DNA from: JACVRW01 sp963734365
Lineage (GTDB): Bacteria; Actinomycetota; Thermoleophilia; Solirubrobacterales; Thermoleophilaceae
Length of the DNA stretch: 64,000 nucleotides
Direction of reading: 5' to 3'
Assembly: GCA_963734365.1 (NCBI GenBank)
Contig: CAVTGV010000005.1
Span: forward strand, 62,001 to 126,000
This document shows positions 16,810-27,668 of the stretch, in pieces. Under the pieces are notes generated by a model that worked only from the letters and a program-made list of their open reading frames with translations, did not search any database and had not been told where the DNA came from. A program made the position numbers and the translations under genes. How positions within the stretch are numbered: the first letter of the stretch is position 1; every line of letters begins with the position of its first letter.

Positions 16810-18195
16810 GTGGACGACCGCCGGGCGAAGCTCGAGCGCCTGCGCGAGCAGGGCATCGATCCCTTCCCGCACACGTTCGGCGACGTGACGCCGATCGAGG
16901 ACATCCACGCGTCCCACGACGCGCTCGAGGACGGCGAGGAGACCGACTCCGCCTACCGGATCGCCGGGCGCATGACCGCCCGGCGCGGCCACGGCGGCGC
17001 GGCCTTCATCGACGTGGTGGATCGCAGCGGCAAGCTCCAGGTCCACGCCAAGCGCGACGTCCTGGGGGAGGAGGCCTTCGACACGCTCACTCACCTCGAT
17101 CTGGGCGACGTCATAGGCGTGGAAGGCACCGTCTTCAAGTCGCGACGCGGCGAGCTCTCCCTGCGCGCCACCGCCTGGACGTTGCTGGCCAAGTCCCTGC
17201 GCGCTCCGCCGGAGAAGTTCCACGGGCTCGAGGACGTGGAGACGCGCTACCGCCACCGCGAGCTCGACCTGATCGCCAACGAGGACAGCCGTGAGCTGTT
17301 CATCCTGCGCAGCCGGATCGTGCGCGCGCTACGGCGCTGGCTCGACGAGCGCGGCTTTCTCGAGGTCGAGACGCCCGTGCTCCAGCCGCTCTACGGCGGC
17401 GCGCTGGCCCGGCCCTTCGTGACCCACCACAACGCGCTCGACCGGGAGCTCTACCTGCGCATCGCCGACGAGCTCTACCTCAAGCGGCTGATCGTCGGGG
17501 GGCTCGAGCGGGTCTACGAGATCGGCAAGGACTTCCGCAACGAGGGGGTGTCCCACAAGCACAACCCCGAGTTCACGATGCTCGAGTGGTACGAGGCCTA
17601 CGCGGACTACCACGACGTGGCCGCGCGGCTGGAGAGCCTGATCGCCTACGTGGCCGAGGACGTGGGCTACGAGGGGCCGATCGACTTCTCGGCACCGTGG
17701 CGGCGCGTGACCCTCCGCGAGGCCATCCGGGAGAAGACGGACATCGACATCGCGCAGGCGGAGGACCTCCCTGGAGAGGGCACCTGGGCCAAGCGGGTGG
17801 ACGACCTGCTCTCGAAGCGGGTGGAGCCCGACCTGCAGAGCCCCACCTTCGTCATGGACTACCCGAAGGAGCTCTCACCCTTCGCCAAGGACCACCGCTC
17901 GGAGCCCGGGCTGGTCGAGCGCTGGGAGGCCTTCGCCGGCGGCATGGAGTTCGCCAACGCTTTCACCGAGCTCAACGATCCCGACGAGCAGCGTTCCCGC
18001 TTCGAGCAGCAGCGCGAGGACGAGGCGGCGGGCGACGAGGAGACCCAGCCCTACGACGAGGACTACGTGCGGGCCCTGGAGCACGGCATGCCGCCCACGG
18101 GGGGCATAGGGATCGGGATCGACCGGCTCGTGATGCTGATGAGCGGCCGGCGTTCGATCCGCGAGGTGGTGCTCTTCCCGGCGATGCGGTCCTAG
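16810..18195 (+). CDS. lysS: Lysyl-tRNA synthetase, class II
   Basis: The 461-residue protein has an N-terminal OB-fold anticodon-binding domain (about residues 50-150) and a class II catalytic core: motif 2 FRNEGVSHKHNPEFTMLEWY with the ATP arginine and the YEAYADY lysine-binding segment, and motif 3 GGIGIGIDRLVMLMSG near the C-terminus. It charges tRNA-Lys. The GTG start lies 27 bases after greA, preceded by a TAGTAG/TAGGTT element, so it may have its own short-leader promoter. It ends at a convergent hairpin with the lipoprotein gene. Confidence 0.96.
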   Translation: MDDRRAKLERLREQGIDPFPHTFGDVTPIEDIHASHDALEDGEETDSAYRIAGRMTARRGHGGAAFIDVVDRSGKLQVHAKRDVLGEEAFDTLTHLDLGDVIGVEGTVFKSRRGELSLRATAWTLLAKSLRAPPEKFHGLEDVETRYRHRELDLIANEDSRELFILRSRIVRALRRWLDERGFLEVETPVLQPLYGGALARPFVTHHNALDRELYLRIADELYLKRLIVGGLERVYEIGKDFRNEGVSHKHNPEFTMLEWYEAYADYHDVAARLESLIAYVAEDVGYEGPIDFSAPWRRVTLREAIREKTDIDIAQAEDLPGEGTWAKRVDDLLSKRVEPDLQSPTFVMDYPKELSPFAKDHRSEPGLVERWEAFAGGMEFANAFTELNDPDEQRSRFEQQREDEAAGDEETQPYDEDYVRALEHGMPPTGGIGIGIDRLVMLMSGRRSIREVVLFPAMRS

Positions 18196-18197
18196 AG

Positions 18198-18211
18198 GGC
18201 CGCGAGCGGCC
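18198..18211. terminator. Hairpin between convergent lysS and lipoprotein gene
   Basis: GGCCGC-GA-GCGGCC is a perfect inverted repeat located between the lysS stop and the stop of the convergent lipoprotein gene, so it could end both transcripts. No T-run is present. Confidence 0.45.
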
Positions 18212-18213
18212 GC

Positions 18214-18669
18214 TCAGCCGTCGACGGCCTTCTGCAGCGCCGTCTCGGCCTTCTGGATCTCCTGACCCGACTCGGTCAGGTCCTGAGACGCCTTGGTGGC
18301 CGCCGCCGGATCGCTGTCCCTCGCCGCCTCGGCCACTGCGCGCAGGTCGTCGGTGCCGTCCTTGAGCGCGGCGATCAGATCGTCGAAGGCGCTCTTGGCG
18401 TCTTCGGGCGGCTCGAGCGCCCGGAGGTTGGAGCGAGTCTCCGCGGCCTTGTCGGCGAGCTTGTCGAACTGCTTGGCGATCGCTTGGTTCGACTTGTCCG
18501 ACGCACCCCCGATCGAGCCGCCGATGTCCTCGTTCAATTCGCTCAGCGGCTTGACCGCGGTGTTGTAGTCCTCCTTGAAGCTGTCGGAGTCGTCACCGCC
18601 ACAGCCGACCGCGCCAAACGAGGCTGCGACGAGCACGAGCGCAACCGCCGCAATGCGAGTCCTGGTCAT
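18214..18669 (-). CDS. Secreted lipoprotein, helical
   Basis: The 151-residue protein has a lipoprotein signal: MTRTR, a hydrophobic stretch of about 15 residues and a GAVGCGG lipobox with the modified Cys near residue 23, then an acidic spacer. The mature part is rich in Ala, Asp, Lys and Gln with heptad-like spacing, suggesting a helical bundle or coiled coil outside the membrane. I do not recognise the family. It is convergent with lysS and divergent from clpC, with about 208 bases before the clpC start. Confidence 0.8.
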   Translation of the reverse strand: MTRTRIAAVALVLVAASFGAVGCGGDDSDSFKEDYNTAVKPLSELNEDIGGSIGGASDKSNQAIAKQFDKLADKAAETRSNLRALEPPEDAKSAFDDLIAALKDGTDDLRAVAEAARDSDPAAATKASQDLTESGQEIQKAETALQKAVDG

Positions 18670-18877
18670 GGGTGGGGCAGCCTAGCGCCAAATACGGCGG
18701 AAGACGCGGGTTTTAGGCCTTCATGAAGCGCAAAAATGCAGGGAGGACCGTTGGTAAACTCGCTCAACTCGGGTCGGTGGAACCCGGAATCTCTCATTCG
18801 ATCGGCCCAACCTGCCGATTCAGTGGGAAAGAACGGGCAACACCCGCCCCGTTGATCCCGACAGATAGAGAGCAGCC

Positions 18878-21505
<2,628 letters not shown>

Positions 21506-21518
21506 CCTGATTCCGGGG

Positions 21519-21546
21519 GCCCCGCGCTTCGGCAGAGGCGCGGGGC
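21519..21546. terminator. GC hairpin after clpC
   Basis: Arms GCCCCGCGC (21519-21527) and GCGCGGGGC (21538-21546) pair perfectly around a ten-base loop. The hairpin lies 13 bases after the clpC stop and 7 bases before the stop of the convergent lipoprotein gene. It is a good candidate for a bidirectional terminator. Confidence 0.65.
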
Positions 21547-21553
21547 TCCGTGC

Positions 21554-21862
21554 TCAGGAACCCGGGCAGCGGTAGGGCCGGAAGAAGTTCGCGACCAGCG
21601 CCCGAGTCGGCGCTACGCCGGGGCGCACGTCGTAGCCGAACAGGCGCGCCTGAGCGAGCTCGGCGCCGTCGTCCCCGGGCGGGTTCGTGGGATCCGCGTC
21701 CTCGGGTAGTCCGAGCCGCTTCTTCACCTCTGTGAGATCGATCACACTCACCGCCCGGGCGTCGCCGGGCAGCCGGGACGCGAGGTCGCTCCCGCCGCCG
21801 CCCTCCCCGTCGTCGCCACCGCAGGCCACGAGCGCAAGGCAGCTCAGAGTGGCGATGATCAC
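21554..21862 (-). CDS. Small secreted lipoprotein
   Basis: From the GTG at 21862 the protein has 102 residues with a very short signal (VIIATLSCLALVACGG) and a lipobox LVAC, followed by an acidic, glycine-rich linker. The mature part of about 80 residues contains ARAVSVIDLTEVKKRLGL and ends in FFRPYRCPGS. I do not recognise it. A longer upstream frame exists but lacks a better signal sequence, so the GTG is preferred. It is divergent from the AAA/TPR gene. Confidence 0.65.
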   Translation of the reverse strand: MIIATLSCLALVACGGDDGEGGGGSDLASRLPGDARAVSVIDLTEVKKRLGLPEDADPTNPPGDDGAELAQARLFGYDVRPGVAPTRALVANFFRPYRCPGS

Positions 21863-21939
21863 ACTCGGACGCGCCCCGGGATCGTAGAGTCGCGCGTCTG
21901 GACACGCGGACGCCTCTGAACGAGACTGGTCCCTGAGCG

Positions 21940-24900
21940 ATGGTTGAGAAGCTGGCCAGCACGATCTCCACCACGCGGACTCTCGGACGGCCGTTCGTGG
22001 GCAGGGCGAGCGAGCTCGACGAGCTCCGCGTCGCACTTGCCGAGACGCAGGAGGGGCGCGGCGCCCTCATCCTCCTGAGCGGCGAGCCGGGCATAGGCAA
22101 GACGCGTCTGATGCAGGAGCTCTCCCGCGAGGCCGGGGAGCGGGGCTGGCGGGTGGCCGCCGGACGTTGCTGGGAGGAGGGCGGCGCGCCCGCGTACTGG
22201 CCCTGGATCCAGGCGGTCCGCTCGCTCGGCGGCGACCTCGAGCGCCTGGCCACCGCCACGCGGGAGTCGGCCGATCCCGAGACGCTGCGGTTTCGCCTCT
22301 TCGACGCCGCCGCGCGCTTCCTCGTGGAGGCGGCGAACAGCCGGCCGCTGATCGTGACCCTGGACGACCTCCACGCCGCGGACGCCGCATCGCTCGTGCT
22401 GCTGCGGTTCGTGAGCGAGGCGATAGCCGACACGCCGGTGCTCGTGGTCGGCTCCTACCGCGAGCGCGAGGTCGAGGCCCACGACCACTCGGAGTCGTTC
22501 GCCCAGCTGGCCCGGCTCGGCACCCGGCTGTCGCTGCACGGGTTGAGCGTCGACGACGTGGAGACCTACCTGGCGGGGATCACGGGCGCCGAGCCCTCTG
22601 CGGCGGTCAGCGCCCAGCTCCACGTGCTCACGGGCGGCAACCCCTTCTTCCTCGGCGAGGCGGTGCGCCTGGTGCTCCGAGAGGGCCCGAACGGCGGCGA
22701 GGGTGTCTCCGACCCGGTGGGCCGGCTCCCCGAGGAGGTGCGAACCCTGCTGCGCCGCCGGCTGGCCGACCTTCCCGCAGACGCCGTGGCCGCGCTCGAG
22801 GTGGCCGCTGTGGTGGGCCGGGAGTTCCAGTTCCGCGTGCTCGAAGCCACCACCGAGCTGGACGTAGCGCGGCTGCTCGAGGTGCTCGACCGAGCCGCCG
22901 ATGCCGGCGTGATCGCCGAGGATCCCGCCGTGCCGAGGCGCTACGCCTTCGTCCACGAGCTGGTGCGCGAGACGCTCTACGAAGATCTGGTCCCGGCTCG
23001 GCGCCTCGAGCTTCACCTCGCCATCGGTACCGCGCTCGAGCGGCTCTACCGCAACGACCTCGATCCCCACCTCTCCGCGCTCGCGCACCACCTGGCTCTG
23101 GCCGCGCCCGTGGGCGACCCGTCGGCCGGGGTCCACTACCTGGTGAGAGCGGGCGACAGGGCCGCCGGCCTGTTCGCGTACGAGGAGGCCGGGCTGCACT
23201 ACGAACGCGCTCTGGGGCTGATGGACGCCGCCGAGGTGTCCTCTCGCGAGCGCCGCTGCGAGCTCCTGCTGCGCCTCGGGGATGCCCGCTGGCGAGCCGG
23301 CGACACTCGCGCCGCGCGAGCGAGCTTCGATGAGGCGGCCGAGTTGGCTCGCAGGCTCGGCGACGGCGAGATGCTCGCGCGGGCCGCACTCGGCTACGTG
23401 ATCGGCCTGGGCGGCTTCCTCCTGTTCGCCCGCTTCGAGGCAGGGGCGACCGGGATCGGCCTGCTCGAGGAGGCGCTGGCGGCTCTTCCCGAAGAGGACG
23501 GCCCCCTGCGGGCGCGTCTCCTCGCCCGCCTGACGGTCGAGATGTACTCCTCGAACGAGGTGGAGCGGCGCCTCGCGCTGAGCACGGAGGCCATCGCGAT
23601 GGCGCGACGGCTGGACGACCCAGAGGCCCTGATCACCGCGCTGCATTCCCGGCACTGGGCCCTCGGGGCCCCCGAAATGGCCGGAGAGCGGCTCGACAAC
23701 GCGGACGAGATGCTCGTCGCCGCGTTGGAGATGGGCAACCAGGAGCTCGCCTTCCTCGCCCACAACTCGCGCTTCCACTGTCTGCTGGAGCTGTGCGACG
23801 GCCCCGGGATCGACGCCGAGATCGAGGCCATGATCGATCTGACCGACCGGATACGTCAGCCGTTCTACCGCTGGCACGGGGTCTGTCTCCAGGTCATCCG
23901 AGCCGAGCTCGACGGTCGGTTCGCCGATGCCGAGCGCCTCGCCGGCGAGGCGTTGCGCATCGCGCGGCTGCGCCACAGCGAGTACGCGTCCTACGTCTAC
24001 GCCTACGCGCAGATGGTGGCGATCCGCTGGGCGCAGGGCAACCTTGCCGAGTACTGGCCCGAGATCGAGGACCACGGGGAACGCTACCTCTGGATCCCAC
24101 GCTGGCGGGACCCGCTGGCGGCGGCAGAACGCGGTGATCACAGCACCGCGGCGCTCGAGATCACCCGCGCCGGCGGCCAGGGTTTCGCCGACCTGCCACG
24201 GGACGGCGTCTGGCTGCTGCGGCTGTGCGCGCTCGCGGAGGCGTGCATCGTGGTGGACGACCGTCAACAGGGCCTGCGCCTGTACGAGCTCCTGGAGCCG
24301 TTCGCGAACCACAACGCGGTCGCGCTCACCCAACAGCCCTTCGGGCCGGTGGCTCTCCGGCTGGCAGGCCTCGCGGCGATGCTCGAGCGCTGGGACGAGT
24401 CCGAGGCCCATTTCGAGACGGCGCTGGCTCGCTGCGACCTGCTCGGTGCGCGCGCGGTGCGCGCGCGTGTGCTCCTGGAGTACGCCCGCATGCTCATGGC
24501 TCGCGCCCGTCAGGGCGACGCCGAGCGCTCGGCGTCGCTGCTCGCGGAGGCGCGGACCCTGAGCGACGACCTGGGGATGGCCGGGATCCTGCGGCGCGTG
24601 ACGTCCTTGGCGGCGGCCACGGCGGCGCGGCCGACCCCGGCTCCCGAGGCTCGCTTTGCCCGCGAGGGCGACTACTGGACGATCTCCTACGCGGGCGAGA
24701 CGATGCGGCTGCGCGACGTCAAGGGACTCCGTTACCTGGCGCCGATGCTCGCCGCACCGGGCTGCGAGCTGCACGTGCTCGAGCTGGTGGCGGCCGCGGA
24801 GGGACTTCCGGGCGGCCCGGCGCCGGCGGGCCTGGCGGACGACGGCCTGCGCGCATCCAGGCCGGGGGATCTCGGTCCGATGCTGGATCCCAAGGCGCGG

Positions 24901-25344
24901 GAGGACTACCGACAGCGGCTGCAGGAGCTGCGCGCCGAGCTCGAGGAGGCGCGCCGGTTCGCCGACGAGGAGCGCGCCGCGCTGCTCGAGGAGGAGATCG
25001 ACGCCCTGGTGAGCGAGCTCGCCCGCGCGGCGGGTCTCGGGGGGCGCGACCGTCCGTCGTCGTCGGCCGCGGAGCGGGCCCGGGTTAGCGTGACCAAGGC
25101 GATCAGAACGGCGATCAAGCTCATCGACAGGGACTCGCCCGCGCTGGCCGGGCACCTGACGCGCGGCCATCCGGACGGGCCGCTTCTGCTCCTACGCCCC
25201 GCCGGGCGAGGCGCCTCCGCGCTGGAAGGTGTAAGAGCATCGTGCGCAGCCGGCCAAGCCGGCTGCTTCGCTGACTACCCGGGCAGCGCCACAACTGTTC
25301 CGTCCGGGTTCACGCCTCAGGGGCAGAGACTGGTCCCTACCTGA
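21940..25344 (+). CDS. Large AAA ATPase with TPR-like repeats; apparent frameshift near the C-terminus
   Basis: The 1,134-codon frame begins with an STAND-like/AAA module typical of actinobacterial regulators: PFVGRASELDELR, Walker A GEPGIGKTR near residue 49 and a Walker B-like LIVTLDDLHAAD near 128. A winged-helix-like region follows, then helical TPR-like repeats (about 390-880). A conserved C-terminal module contains DYWTISYAGETMRLRDVKGL, a coiled-coil QRLQELRAELEEARRF and GGRDRPSSSAAERARVSVTK. Relatives usually end in a tail like TGxFCSYxP. Here that tail appears only if one G is skipped at 25165/25166, giving a stop at 25234; the frame as written continues in unrelated residues to 25344. 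Its role is probably signal-responsive regulation, but no DNA-binding domain is clear and the ligand is unknown. Confidence 0.85.
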   Translation: MVEKLASTISTTRTLGRPFVGRASELDELRVALAETQEGRGALILLSGEPGIGKTRLMQELSREAGERGWRVAAGRCWEEGGAPAYWPWIQAVRSLGGDLERLATATRESADPETLRFRLFDAAARFLVEAANSRPLIVTLDDLHAADAASLVLLRFVSEAIADTPVLVVGSYREREVEAHDHSESFAQLARLGTRLSLHGLSVDDVETYLAGITGAEPSAAVSAQLHVLTGGNPFFLGEAVRLVLREGPNGGEGVSDPVGRLPEEVRTLLRRRLADLPADAVAALEVAAVVGREFQFRVLEATTELDVARLLEVLDRAADAGVIAEDPAVPRRYAFVHELVRETLYEDLVPARRLELHLAIGTALERLYRNDLDPHLSALAHHLALAAPVGDPSAGVHYLVRAGDRAAGLFAYEEAGLHYERALGLMDAAEVSSRERRCELLLRLGDARWRAGDTRAARASFDEAAELARRLGDGEMLARAALGYVIGLGGFLLFARFEAGATGIGLLEEALAALPEEDGPLRARLLARLTVEMYSSNEVERRLALSTEAIAMARRLDDPEALITALHSRHWALGAPEMAGERLDNADEMLVAALEMGNQELAFLAHNSRFHCLLELCDGPGIDAEIEAMIDLTDRIRQPFYRWHGVCLQVIRAELDGRFADAERLAGEALRIARLRHSEYASYVYAYAQMVAIRWAQGNLAEYWPEIEDHGERYLWIPRWRDPLAAAERGDHSTAALEITRAGGQGFADLPRDGVWLLRLCALAEACIVVDDRQQGLRLYELLEPFANHNAVALTQQPFGPVALRLAGLAAMLERWDESEAHFETALARCDLLGARAVRARVLLEYARMLMARARQGDAERSASLLAEARTLSDDLGMAGILRRVTSLAAATAARPTPAPEARFAREGDYWTISYAGETMRLRDVKGLRYLAPMLAAPGCELHVLELVAAAEGLPGGPAPAGLADDGLRASRPGDLGPMLDPKAREDYRQRLQELRAELEEARRFADEERAALLEEEIDALVSELARAAGLGGRDRPSSSAAERARVSVTKAIRTAIKLIDRDSPALAGHLTRGHPDGPLLLLRPAGRGASALEGVRASCAAGQAGCFADYPGSATTVPSGFTPQGQRLVPT
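25246..25266 (+). terminator. Terminator hairpin after the repaired end of the AAA/TPR gene
   Basis: Arms GCAGCCGGC and GCCGGCTGC pair perfectly around a CAA loop, followed by TTCGCT. It lies 11 bases after the stop at 25234 that results when one G is skipped, and inside the frame-shifted extension. Its position supports 25234 as the original end of the gene. Confidence 0.6.
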
Positions 25345-25356
25345 AGGAGAATCTGG

Positions 25357-26760
25357 ATGAGCACCATGACCACCGCAGCCGAGGCTGCCCGCAAGGACCT
25401 CGGCAGCGACTTCGCCGGAGAGCTGATCGGGCCGGATGAGGCGAGCTACGACGAGGCTCGCGCGGTCTACAACGCGATGATCGACAAGCGTCCCGCGCTG
25501 ATCGCACGCTGCACCAGCCCCGACGACGTGGTCAAGATCGTGAACTTCGCCCGCGACCGCGACCTGCTCCTGGCCATTCGCGGCGGAGGACACAACGGCG
25601 GCGGGCTCGGTACCTGCGACGACGGCGTGGTGCTCGACCTCTCGGCGCTCGACGAGGTGGAGGTCGATCCGGGAGCGCGCACCGTCCGGGTGGGAGGCGG
25701 GGCCACCTGGGGCCAGGTGGACGCCGCCACGGGTGAGCACGAGCTCGCCACCCCCAGCGGGATCATCGCCACCACCGGCGTCGGCGGTCTCACCCTCGGC
25801 GGCGGACTCGGCCATCTCACGCGTAGTTGCGGGCTGGCCATCGACAACCTGCTCGAGGCGGACGTGGTGCTGGCGAGTGGCGAGCGCGTACGTGCGAGCG
25901 CCGACGAGCACCCGGACCTGTACTGGGCCATTCGCGGCGGCGGCGGCAACTTCGGCGTGGTCACCTCGTTCACCTTCCGGCTCCACGAGGTGCCGAGCGT
26001 GGTGGGCGGCCCCACCTTCTGGCCGGTCGACATGGGCGCCGAGGTGCTCAAGGCCTACCGCGACTTCCTGCCCAACGCTCCGCGTGAGCTCGGCGGCTTC
26101 TTCCTGTTCGGCTGCGTGCCGCCGGCGCCGCCGTTCCCCGAGGAGCTCCACGGCCAGAAGATCTGCGGCGTGGTGTGGTGCTACGTCGGCGACGAGGAGG
26201 GCGCCGCCGCCGCGATGGCGCCGCTGCTCGAGGCCCTGCCCGAGCCCCTGCTGCACGGCCCTCAGCCGATGCCGCACGCCGCCCTGCAGGGCGCGTTCGA
26301 CGGGCTCTACCCGCCCGGTGACCAGTGGTACTGGCGCGCCGATTTCGTGAACGACATCTCGGACGAGGCGGTGGAGATCCACGCGCGCTTCGGGGCCGAG
26401 CTGCCGACGATCAAGTCGACCATGCACCTGTACCCGATCGACGGAGCCGCCCACGACCTGTCGCCGTCCGACACGGCCTGGAGCTATCGCGACGCCAACT
26501 ACGCCTCGGTCTTCGCGGGCGTGGACCCCGATCCGGCCAACGCCGACACGATCAGCCGCTGGAGCATCGACTACTTCGAGGCGCTCCACCCGCACTCGGC
26601 CGGCGGCGCGTACGTGAACATGATGATGGACGAGGGCGAGGAGCGGGTCCGGGCCAGCTACCGCGACAACTACGACCGGCTGGCGCGCATCAAGGAGACC
26701 TACGACCCGCAGAACCTCTTCTCCGTGAACCAGAACATCCGTCCGTCAGCGGCCGCGTGA
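25357..26760 (+). CDS. Berberine-bridge-type FAD-linked oxidoreductase
   Basis: The 467-residue protein has a PCMH FAD-binding domain with IRGGGHNGGG, where His79 should be the covalent 8-alpha-histidyl FAD attachment, and GGLTLGGGLGHLTRSCGLAI. The C-terminal BBE segment is NYDRLARIKETYDPQNLFSVN. The position that is Cys in bicovalent members is not Cys here (TTGVGG), so mono-covalent FAD is expected. Family members oxidise alcohols, sugars or amines with O2 or another acceptor; the substrate is not deducible. A good AAGGAGA site precedes the ATG. It is upstream of the methylamine genes but I see no copy of the island's operator before it, so membership in that regulon is doubtful. Confidence 0.88.
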   Translation: MSTMTTAAEAARKDLGSDFAGELIGPDEASYDEARAVYNAMIDKRPALIARCTSPDDVVKIVNFARDRDLLLAIRGGGHNGGGLGTCDDGVVLDLSALDEVEVDPGARTVRVGGGATWGQVDAATGEHELATPSGIIATTGVGGLTLGGGLGHLTRSCGLAIDNLLEADVVLASGERVRASADEHPDLYWAIRGGGGNFGVVTSFTFRLHEVPSVVGGPTFWPVDMGAEVLKAYRDFLPNAPRELGGFFLFGCVPPAPPFPEELHGQKICGVVWCYVGDEEGAAAAMAPLLEALPEPLLHGPQPMPHAALQGAFDGLYPPGDQWYWRADFVNDISDEAVEIHARFGAELPTIKSTMHLYPIDGAAHDLSPSDTAWSYRDANYASVFAGVDPDPANADTISRWSIDYFEALHPHSAGGAYVNMMMDEGEERVRASYRDNYDRLARIKETYDPQNLFSVNQNIRPSAAA

Positions 26761-27042
26761 CAGACACGTGACGGCGACATAGCGGCCGTGGCGCTCGCTG
26801 CGCTCGAGCGGGAAGGCCAGCTCGGCGTTGACCGCCCACAGCTCGGTGCGGCGATCGCTCACGGCCCACGCCGGTGGCCAGCGGCTCACGTCCGCGCTCT
26901 CGAGCGCGGCCACGAGCGCCTCGGCCACGGCGTCGCCGCCGCGTTCGCGCACCGGCTGGCGCTGGCGAAAGCGCATCACGCAGTGGTGGGAGGGCACGAT
27001 CTCGTGCACCTCCGGATGGTCAAGCCTGGCCACGCGTTGCAT
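26746..27042 (-). CDS. Small uncharacterised basic protein
   Basis: This reverse-strand frame from the ATG at 27042 gives 98 residues. It contains IVPSHHCVMRFRQRQ, a central helix GGDAVAEALVAALESADVSR, and a C-terminal strand-rich part (TELWAVNAELAFPLE and GRYVAVTCLSRGR). The pattern looks like a compact alpha/beta domain rather than a shadow frame, but I do not recognise the family. It overlaps the end of the flavoprotein gene by 15 bases (convergent) and is divergent from the CDGSH gene, whose start is 19 bases away. The opposite-strand reading frame here is less protein-like. Confidence 0.5.
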   Translation of the reverse strand: MQRVARLDHPEVHEIVPSHHCVMRFRQRQPVRERGGDAVAEALVAALESADVSRWPPAWAVSDRRTELWAVNAELAFPLERSERHGRYVAVTCLSRGR

Positions 27043-27061
27043 CGCGCGGAACAATGACGTC

Positions 27062-27295
27062 ATGGAAGAGGTGGTGATCAAGGCCCGCGAGAACGGGCCC
27101 TACAAGCTGACCGGCCCGGTGCGCGTGATCGATGCGGACGGCAACGAGTACGACCTGTCGGACAAGGGGGAGGCCGTGGCGCTCTGCCGCTGCGGCGGCT
27201 CGACCACCAAGCCGTTCTGCGACGGCACGCACTCGAAGATCGGTTTCGCCGCGGCGGAACGGGCGGTGGAGGAGGCCGACGCGGACGACGGTTGA
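27062..27295 (+). CDS. CDGSH iron-sulfur domain protein
   Basis: The 77-residue protein has a complete CDGSH motif, CRCGGSTTKPFCDGTH (about residues 42-57), with three Cys and one His that bind a [2Fe-2S] cluster. A short N-terminal beta segment precedes it (NGPYKLTGPVRVIDADG). Bacterial single-domain CDGSH proteins are electron-transfer or redox-sensing proteins of mostly unknown partners. It lies directly upstream of the soxDAGB-like operon, but an operator-promoter region separates them, so co-transcription is not implied. Confidence 0.88.
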   Translation: MEEVVIKARENGPYKLTGPVRVIDADGNEYDLSDKGEAVALCRCGGSTTKPFCDGTHSKIGFAAAERAVEEADADDG

Positions 27296-27301
27296 TCCTT
27301 T

Positions 27302-27315
27302 GGACCAATTTGTTT
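27302..27315. promoter_or_regulatory. Operator copy 1, inside the soxD promoter
   Basis: GGACCAATTTGTTT fits the island consensus GKACNAATTTGTNC. It lies inside the 17-base spacer between a candidate -35 TTGATC (27292-27297) and -10 TAAGAT (27315-27320), about 35 bases before the soxD ATG. A protein bound here would exclude RNA polymerase, so repression is inferred. Confidence 0.6.
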
Positions 27316-27350
27316 AAGATGCCCGCGCTCCTCGGAAGTGGAGCTCGCGC

Positions 27351-27668
27351 ATGTCCTACGTCCTCACCTGCCCCAATTGCGGTCCCCGCGAGGTAACCGA
27401 CTTCGGCTTCGGCGGTGAGCTCAATCCGCGGCCGCGATCCTCGCCGTCGCTGCGCGAGCTGGGCCGTTACAACTACTTCCGCCGCAACGTCGCCGGCATC
27501 CAGCGCGAGTGGTGGTGCCACCGCTCCGGCTGCGGCGCGTGGTTCATCGCCGAGCGGGACACGCGCACCAACGAGGTGATGTTCACGGAGCTGCCGCACT
27601 CCCAAGCGCCGGCCGACGGCGCCGGCGCCGCCGCCGGCGGGGCGGACGGGGCGGGACCCGGCCTGTGA
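27351..27668 (+). CDS. soxD: Delta subunit of sarcosine oxidase-like / N-methylglutamate dehydrogenase
   Basis: The 105-residue protein has the SoxD zinc fold: CPNC at residues 7-10, then WWCHRSGCGAWFIAERDT with the second Cys pair near 56-61. In this family the delta subunit binds zinc and completes the alpha-beta-gamma-delta enzyme. An Ala/Gly-rich tail of about 20 residues extends beyond the usual end. It opens a four-gene unit in the order delta-alpha-gamma-beta, unlike the common soxBDAG order, and overlaps the alpha gene by four bases. Because gmaS and mgsABC follow, the equivalent of MgdB (N-methylglutamate dehydrogenase) is the preferred assignment. An operator copy lies in its promoter. 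Confidence 0.87.
   Translation: MSYVLTCPNCGPREVTDFGFGGELNPRPRSSPSLRELGRYNYFRRNVAGIQREWWCHRSGCGAWFIAERDTRTNEVMFTELPHSQAPADGAGAAAGGADGAGPGL

Noticed and set aside
21859..25170. Reverse-strand open frame of about 1,100 codons opposite the AAA/TPR gene
   Set aside because: It is a GC-driven shadow: low-complexity Arg/Gly/His/Gln-rich composition, no motifs, while the forward frame has clear AAA and TPR features.
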